Source of the DNA: Paratrimastix pyriformis
Lineage: Eukaryota > Preaxostyla > Paratrimastigidae
Direction of reading: 5' to 3'
Length of the DNA: 40,445 bases
Assembly (NCBI GenBank): GCA_027972325.1
Contig: JAPMOS010000256.1
Coordinates: 1 to 40,445, forward strand
Made by a program: the position numbers and the translations under genes. Numbering within the stretch: position 1 is the stretch's first letter; each line of letters starts with the position of its first letter. The notes beneath the pieces are model-generated. The model had not been told where the DNA came from. It did not search any database and saw only the letters and a program-made list of their open reading frames with translations. This document shows positions 37,376 to 40,445 of this stretch, piece by piece.

Positions 37376-39286
37376 ATGAATACGGAAGTTTTTTCGTCGC
37401 CAAACTCGCCCTTGCGCCTTACGGACTCGCAGGATGCGCCGGCGGAACTTGTGGAACAAAATGATATTCAGACGCGACCCGCCTCTTTCCCGCCCGCTCC
37501 GCTTGAGTCTGAACCGTCTGGTACGGCGAGCACATGCACCGAGATTGCTCACGCGCTCGCCCAATCCGCATCGTCGGAAACGATTTCGGCCCATGGCTGT
37601 GATGTCCATTCCCGGATGAACTCTCCTGTCGCTGCTCCACGGCACGCCGCGCGGTGCCCTGACAGGGGGGAGCGCCCGGGCGGGGTGCAATTCCCTGGGG
37701 CCCCAGACGACCTTCAAGATGACCCGGCGACGCCCCCCCTGGCTCGAGCTACCGACCGGGGTGCTGAGGTGGAACCTCTGGTTGGCTCCTGTGGCCGTCG
37801 TGCGGCCTCGGCCTCTCGCGGCAGCCGCCGGGTGACCTCCCCGGTCCAGAGCCTGGGGAGACCTGTGGACTGGGCCCCGTTGTTGGATGTCCTCGCAGCG
37901 CCCGAGCTGCGCCAACTTGCTGCCTCCCTGGGCAAGGAGGATTGGTTCGGGGAGGAGCCATCAGATTCGACTAAGAAGACTTTGGTGCCCGCCCTCGCCC
38001 GTGCCCTGGAGGGATCGCCTGGGGACGTCACATTGGAACTGGTGATACGCTGGGCCTGTCCTGGCGGAGCCGCCCCGGAGACTCGCGCACATCTTCAGGA
38101 GCTGCTCGCCTCACAAGCTATGGCGGAACGCCATATGACCACGCCGCCCCCAGACCCCCGCCTGGCAGCGACCCGAGTGGGGCGAGCTCCGTCTCCGCTG
38201 GCCTCCTCTGGTCCTCTCCCACCCCCCCCGGCGACGCCAGGGTTGCCAGCAGCGCCTTTGCGGAGCCCTCCGCCTGCACCTCCTCCCAAGCTCGGGGCTA
38301 CAGTGGCATCTCCCGCTACCGCGGCCCCGTTTGCTTCGCCACAGCTGTTCCGAGATTCTGCTGTTCCTGGGGCTGCTGAGCCCCCTCCCCCGCAGCCGGC
38401 CGCATGTTCACCCTCGCAACCCGCCCTTAAACCTGCTGCGCTCCCTCCCCGGTTTCGGCAGGGTGTGGTGCCTGCCCCCCTCCAAACTGTCGTGCGTCCC
38501 CCGCAGCCTGCTGTGCCCGTTCCGGCTGCTGTGCCTGTAGCGCCCGCTGCGCCCGCTGCGCCGACCGCTGCGCCGACCGCGGTGCCGACCGCTGCGCCTG
38601 CGGCGCCTGCTGGCCCCTCTCGAGCTGCCCCTCCCCCTGTGGCCTGGAGCCTTGCTCCTCTGCCGGCCGTTGGTTCTACACCTCCGCCTGCTTCAGGGGC
38701 CCCGGCGGAGCCCAAGGTCCCTGCCCCGTCGGTCCGGGCTGCGGCCCTGGCTCCCCAGCCCCCATTTGCGTGGGTGACGTACGCAGTGCCAATCTGCGAG
38801 TTGCCGCGCGGGCTGGCCAAGAGCCCAGTTGCGAGGGGGGCGCCCTCGCCGGTCGAGCTTGTGATCGGACAGGTGCTGGGTTTGGTGAGCGGCCTGCTGA
38901 AGGCCCTGGGACGCCACCTGCCGCGGGTGGAGGACCCTGACGTCTTTGACACCGTGGCTGCGTTGGCGATGGAGTTGCGGCGGCTTCCGGTGGATGACCT
39001 TCCGATTGACCTGGCACGGACTTTGCGTTCCCTCCTGCTCGCCTTCGGGCCTGCGAGCGGAGCCGTCTCCGAACACTCCAATGAGCCCGCGGTTGGCCCC
39101 TCGGTTGGCGGGTCGGCCCCGGTGACCGGTGGACCAGCCCCCGGTGGCCCTGCGCCGGTACCCGCTGGCCCTGTGATCTTCACGGCCGCGGAATCAGTGG
39201 TGAACCCAGCCCGGCACCACAGTGAACTTTTTTGTATGGCCAGTAAAACTGCCAATAAACTGAAAATTCATGCCGGCATTAACTGA
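37376..39286 (+). CDS. Pro/Ala-rich protein of unknown function, 636 aa
   Basis: Single open frame from ATG 37376 to TGA 39286. Two folded-looking parts flank a disordered centre: residues 160-245 (VDWAPLLDVLAAPELRQLAA, KKTLVPALARALEGS, VTLELVIRWACPGG, HLQELLASQAMAERH) and residues 495-565 (VELVIGQVLGLVSGLLKALG, DVFDTVAALAMELRRLPVDD, DLARTLRSLLLAFG). The middle (250-470) is Pro, Ala and Ser rich, with AAPTAAPTAVPTAAPAAP-type runs. No signal peptide, zinc knuckle or catalytic motif is seen. GC-rich third positions match the neighbouring genes. The C-terminal 20 residues run into an AT-rich repeat. It may be a regulatory or scaffold protein; I do not recognise the family. Confidence 0.65.
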   Translation: MNTEVFSSPNSPLRLTDSQDAPAELVEQNDIQTRPASFPPAPLESEPSGTASTCTEIAHALAQSASSETISAHGCDVHSRMNSPVAAPRHAARCPDRGERPGGVQFPGAPDDLQDDPATPPLARATDRGAEVEPLVGSCGRRAASASRGSRRVTSPVQSLGRPVDWAPLLDVLAAPELRQLAASLGKEDWFGEEPSDSTKKTLVPALARALEGSPGDVTLELVIRWACPGGAAPETRAHLQELLASQAMAERHMTTPPPDPRLAATRVGRAPSPLASSGPLPPPPATPGLPAAPLRSPPPAPPPKLGATVASPATAAPFASPQLFRDSAVPGAAEPPPPQPAACSPSQPALKPAALPPRFRQGVVPAPLQTVVRPPQPAVPVPAAVPVAPAAPAAPTAAPTAVPTAAPAAPAGPSRAAPPPVAWSLAPLPAVGSTPPPASGAPAEPKVPAPSVRAAALAPQPPFAWVTYAVPICELPRGLAKSPVARGAPSPVELVIGQVLGLVSGLLKALGRHLPRVEDPDVFDTVAALAMELRRLPVDDLPIDLARTLRSLLLAFGPASGAVSEHSNEPAVGPSVGGSAPVTGGPAPGGPAPVPAGPVIFTAAESVVNPARHHSELFCMASKTANKLKIHAGIN

Positions 39287-39420
39287 AAATAAACTGGCCG
39301 AAAAACTGCCCATACAATCCGTAAAACTGCCGGTATATTTGCCAGTAAATTGCCGGTAAATTGTTGAACTGCCAATATATTGGACATACAACCAATTTTT
39401 ACTGCCAGTTTACGAGTTGA
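39228..39420 (+). repeat. AT-rich cluster of AAACTGCC-like motifs
   Basis: Motifs AAACTGCC, AAACTGGCC, AAATTGCCGG and TTTGCCAGT recur roughly every 10-25 bases, with an inverted version (ACTGCCAGTTTA) at the end. The ORF stop lies within it. Composition drops sharply in GC compared with both flanks. Possible 3' UTR or degenerate short tandem element. Confidence 0.6.
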
Positions 39421-39777
39421 AGATGAACTCCTGCGCATCCGAGCAGGTGGGGAGCCGAGAATGGGAGAATTGCGGGCGACGGAGTATGGCGCGAGGAGAG
39501 TGATCGAGAAGGTCCCACGACCTCGCGGAGCCAGGTCGGAAGCTGGTGTTCCGTCAACACCGGGGCGGATCGTCGTACGGGCGGAACGGCAGCAATCTGG
39601 AGTTGGAGGGAAAGGTGGCAGCGAAGGGTGGGTGAGGGACTGAAGGGAAGTGGGAGGCAGAGCAGAGCAGGGGGGTGGTGAAGGTGGGTGGTCGGCAAGA
39701 CGACGCGGGAGGATGCGGGGCAAGGAAAGCAAATGTCGGGATGAGGGTGGGGATGAGGGTGGGGGTCCTTGCGTTCA
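39421..39777. other. Gap with a short unsupported ORF
   Basis: An open stretch (about 39380-39643, plus) encodes VEDELLRIRAGGEPRMGELR and a basic tail, without family match. The opposite strand is also open. I see no gene I can support. Confidence 0.4.
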
Positions 39778-40445
39778 GTGAGTAGTGAGTGAGTGAGGAG
39801 CGAGGAGGAGTGAGTGAGGTGAGTGAGTGAGGAGGAGGAGGGAGGAGGAGGAGGAGGGAGGAGGAGGAGGAGGAGGAGGAGGAGGAGGAGGGAGGAGGAG
39901 GGAGGAGGAGGAGGAGGAGGAGGGAGGAGGAGGAGGGAGGAGGGAGGAGGAGGAGGAGGAGGAGGAGGAGGGAGGAGGGAGGGAGGGAGGAGGAGGGAGG
40001 GAGGAGGAGGAGGAGGGAGGAGGAGGAGGAGGGAGGAGGAGGGAGGAGGAGGAGGAGGAGGGAGGAGGAGGATGGTGGAGGAGGAGGGAGGAGGAGGGAG
40101 GAGGAGAGGAGGAGGAGGAGGGAGGAGGAGGAGGAGGAGGAGGAGGGAGGAGGAGGAGGGAGGAGGAGGGAGGAGGAGGAGGGAGGAGGAGGAGGAGGAG
40201 GGAGGAGGGAGGAGGAGGGAGGAGGGAGGGGAGGAGGGAGGGAGGGAGGAGGAGGAGGAGGAGGGAGGAGGGAGGGAGGAGGAGGGAGGGAGGAGGAGGG
40301 AGGAGGGAGGAGGGAGGGAGGAGGAGGAGGAGGAGGAGGAGGGAGGAGGGAGGAGATGGGAGGAGGAGGGAGGAGGGAGGGAGGAGGGAGGGAGGAGGAG
40401 CAGGAGGAGGAGCAGGAGCAGGAGGAGGGAGGAGGAGGAGGAGGG
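39778..40445 (+). repeat. GAGTGAGT then GGAGGA/GGAGGGA polypurine satellite
   Basis: GTGAGTGAG units to about 39830, then more than 600 bases almost purely purine on the plus strand with mixed AGG and AGGG steps, running off the window. Confidence 0.95.

Noticed and set aside
37376-39286. Gag-like ORF of a retroelement
   Set aside because: Pro/Ala-rich composition alone is weak. No zinc knuckle, polymerase, integrase or terminal repeats are seen nearby.

Overview
This window is nuclear DNA of a GC-rich, intron-rich unicellular eukaryote. The evidence is a split gene for the spliceosome protein Prp31, a split RasGAP gene, a kinase-armadillo gene family, and large amounts of trinucleotide and polypurine repeat inside introns and between genes. 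I cannot name the species. The style (GC-rich coding, ASFGRAG-type armadillo repeats) vaguely recalls free-living excavate protists such as Paratrimastix, but that is a low-confidence impression. Exon models below were built by hand from reading frame, splice phase and protein family conservation.

Layout. 1-5727 (minus): 5' part of a RasGAP-domain gene, ten exons visible, running off the left edge. 5864-6314 (minus): small four-exon gene of unknown function. 6616-13844 (plus): PRP31, twelve exons, 518 aa, divergent from the small gene. 14633-15226 (minus): intronless GNAT acetyltransferase, head to head with 15346-16371 (plus), a histidine acid phosphatase. 17557-22400 and 27535-31289 (plus): two tandem paralogues of a six-exon gene encoding a duplicated N-terminal helical module, a non-RD kinase and 20 or 12 armadillo repeats. 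26718-27231: 3' half of the phosphatase gene, created by a tandem duplication of about 10.8 kb (15858-26717 and 26718-36575). A third phosphatase remnant lies at 36536-36850. 36939-37253 (minus): possible small gene. 37376-39286 (plus): 636-aa Pro/Ala-rich ORF. The right end is polypurine satellite.

Three observations stand out. First, every 5' splice site I can place (29 introns counting each locus type once) begins GTC, mostly GTCCGT or GTCTGT, instead of GTAAGT/GTATGT. Second, long introns of PRP31 and RasGAP are littered with partial copies of their own flanking exon ends, each carrying the adjacent splice site: donor-side copies lie downstream of the exon, acceptor-side copies upstream, and none has both. 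Short introns (38-84 nt) in the same genes have none. This looks like intron growth by local tandem duplication. Third, the kinase-ARM architecture is unusual and is duplicating here, with repeat number differing between copies.

No rRNA, tRNA, CRISPR or complete mobile element was recognised.
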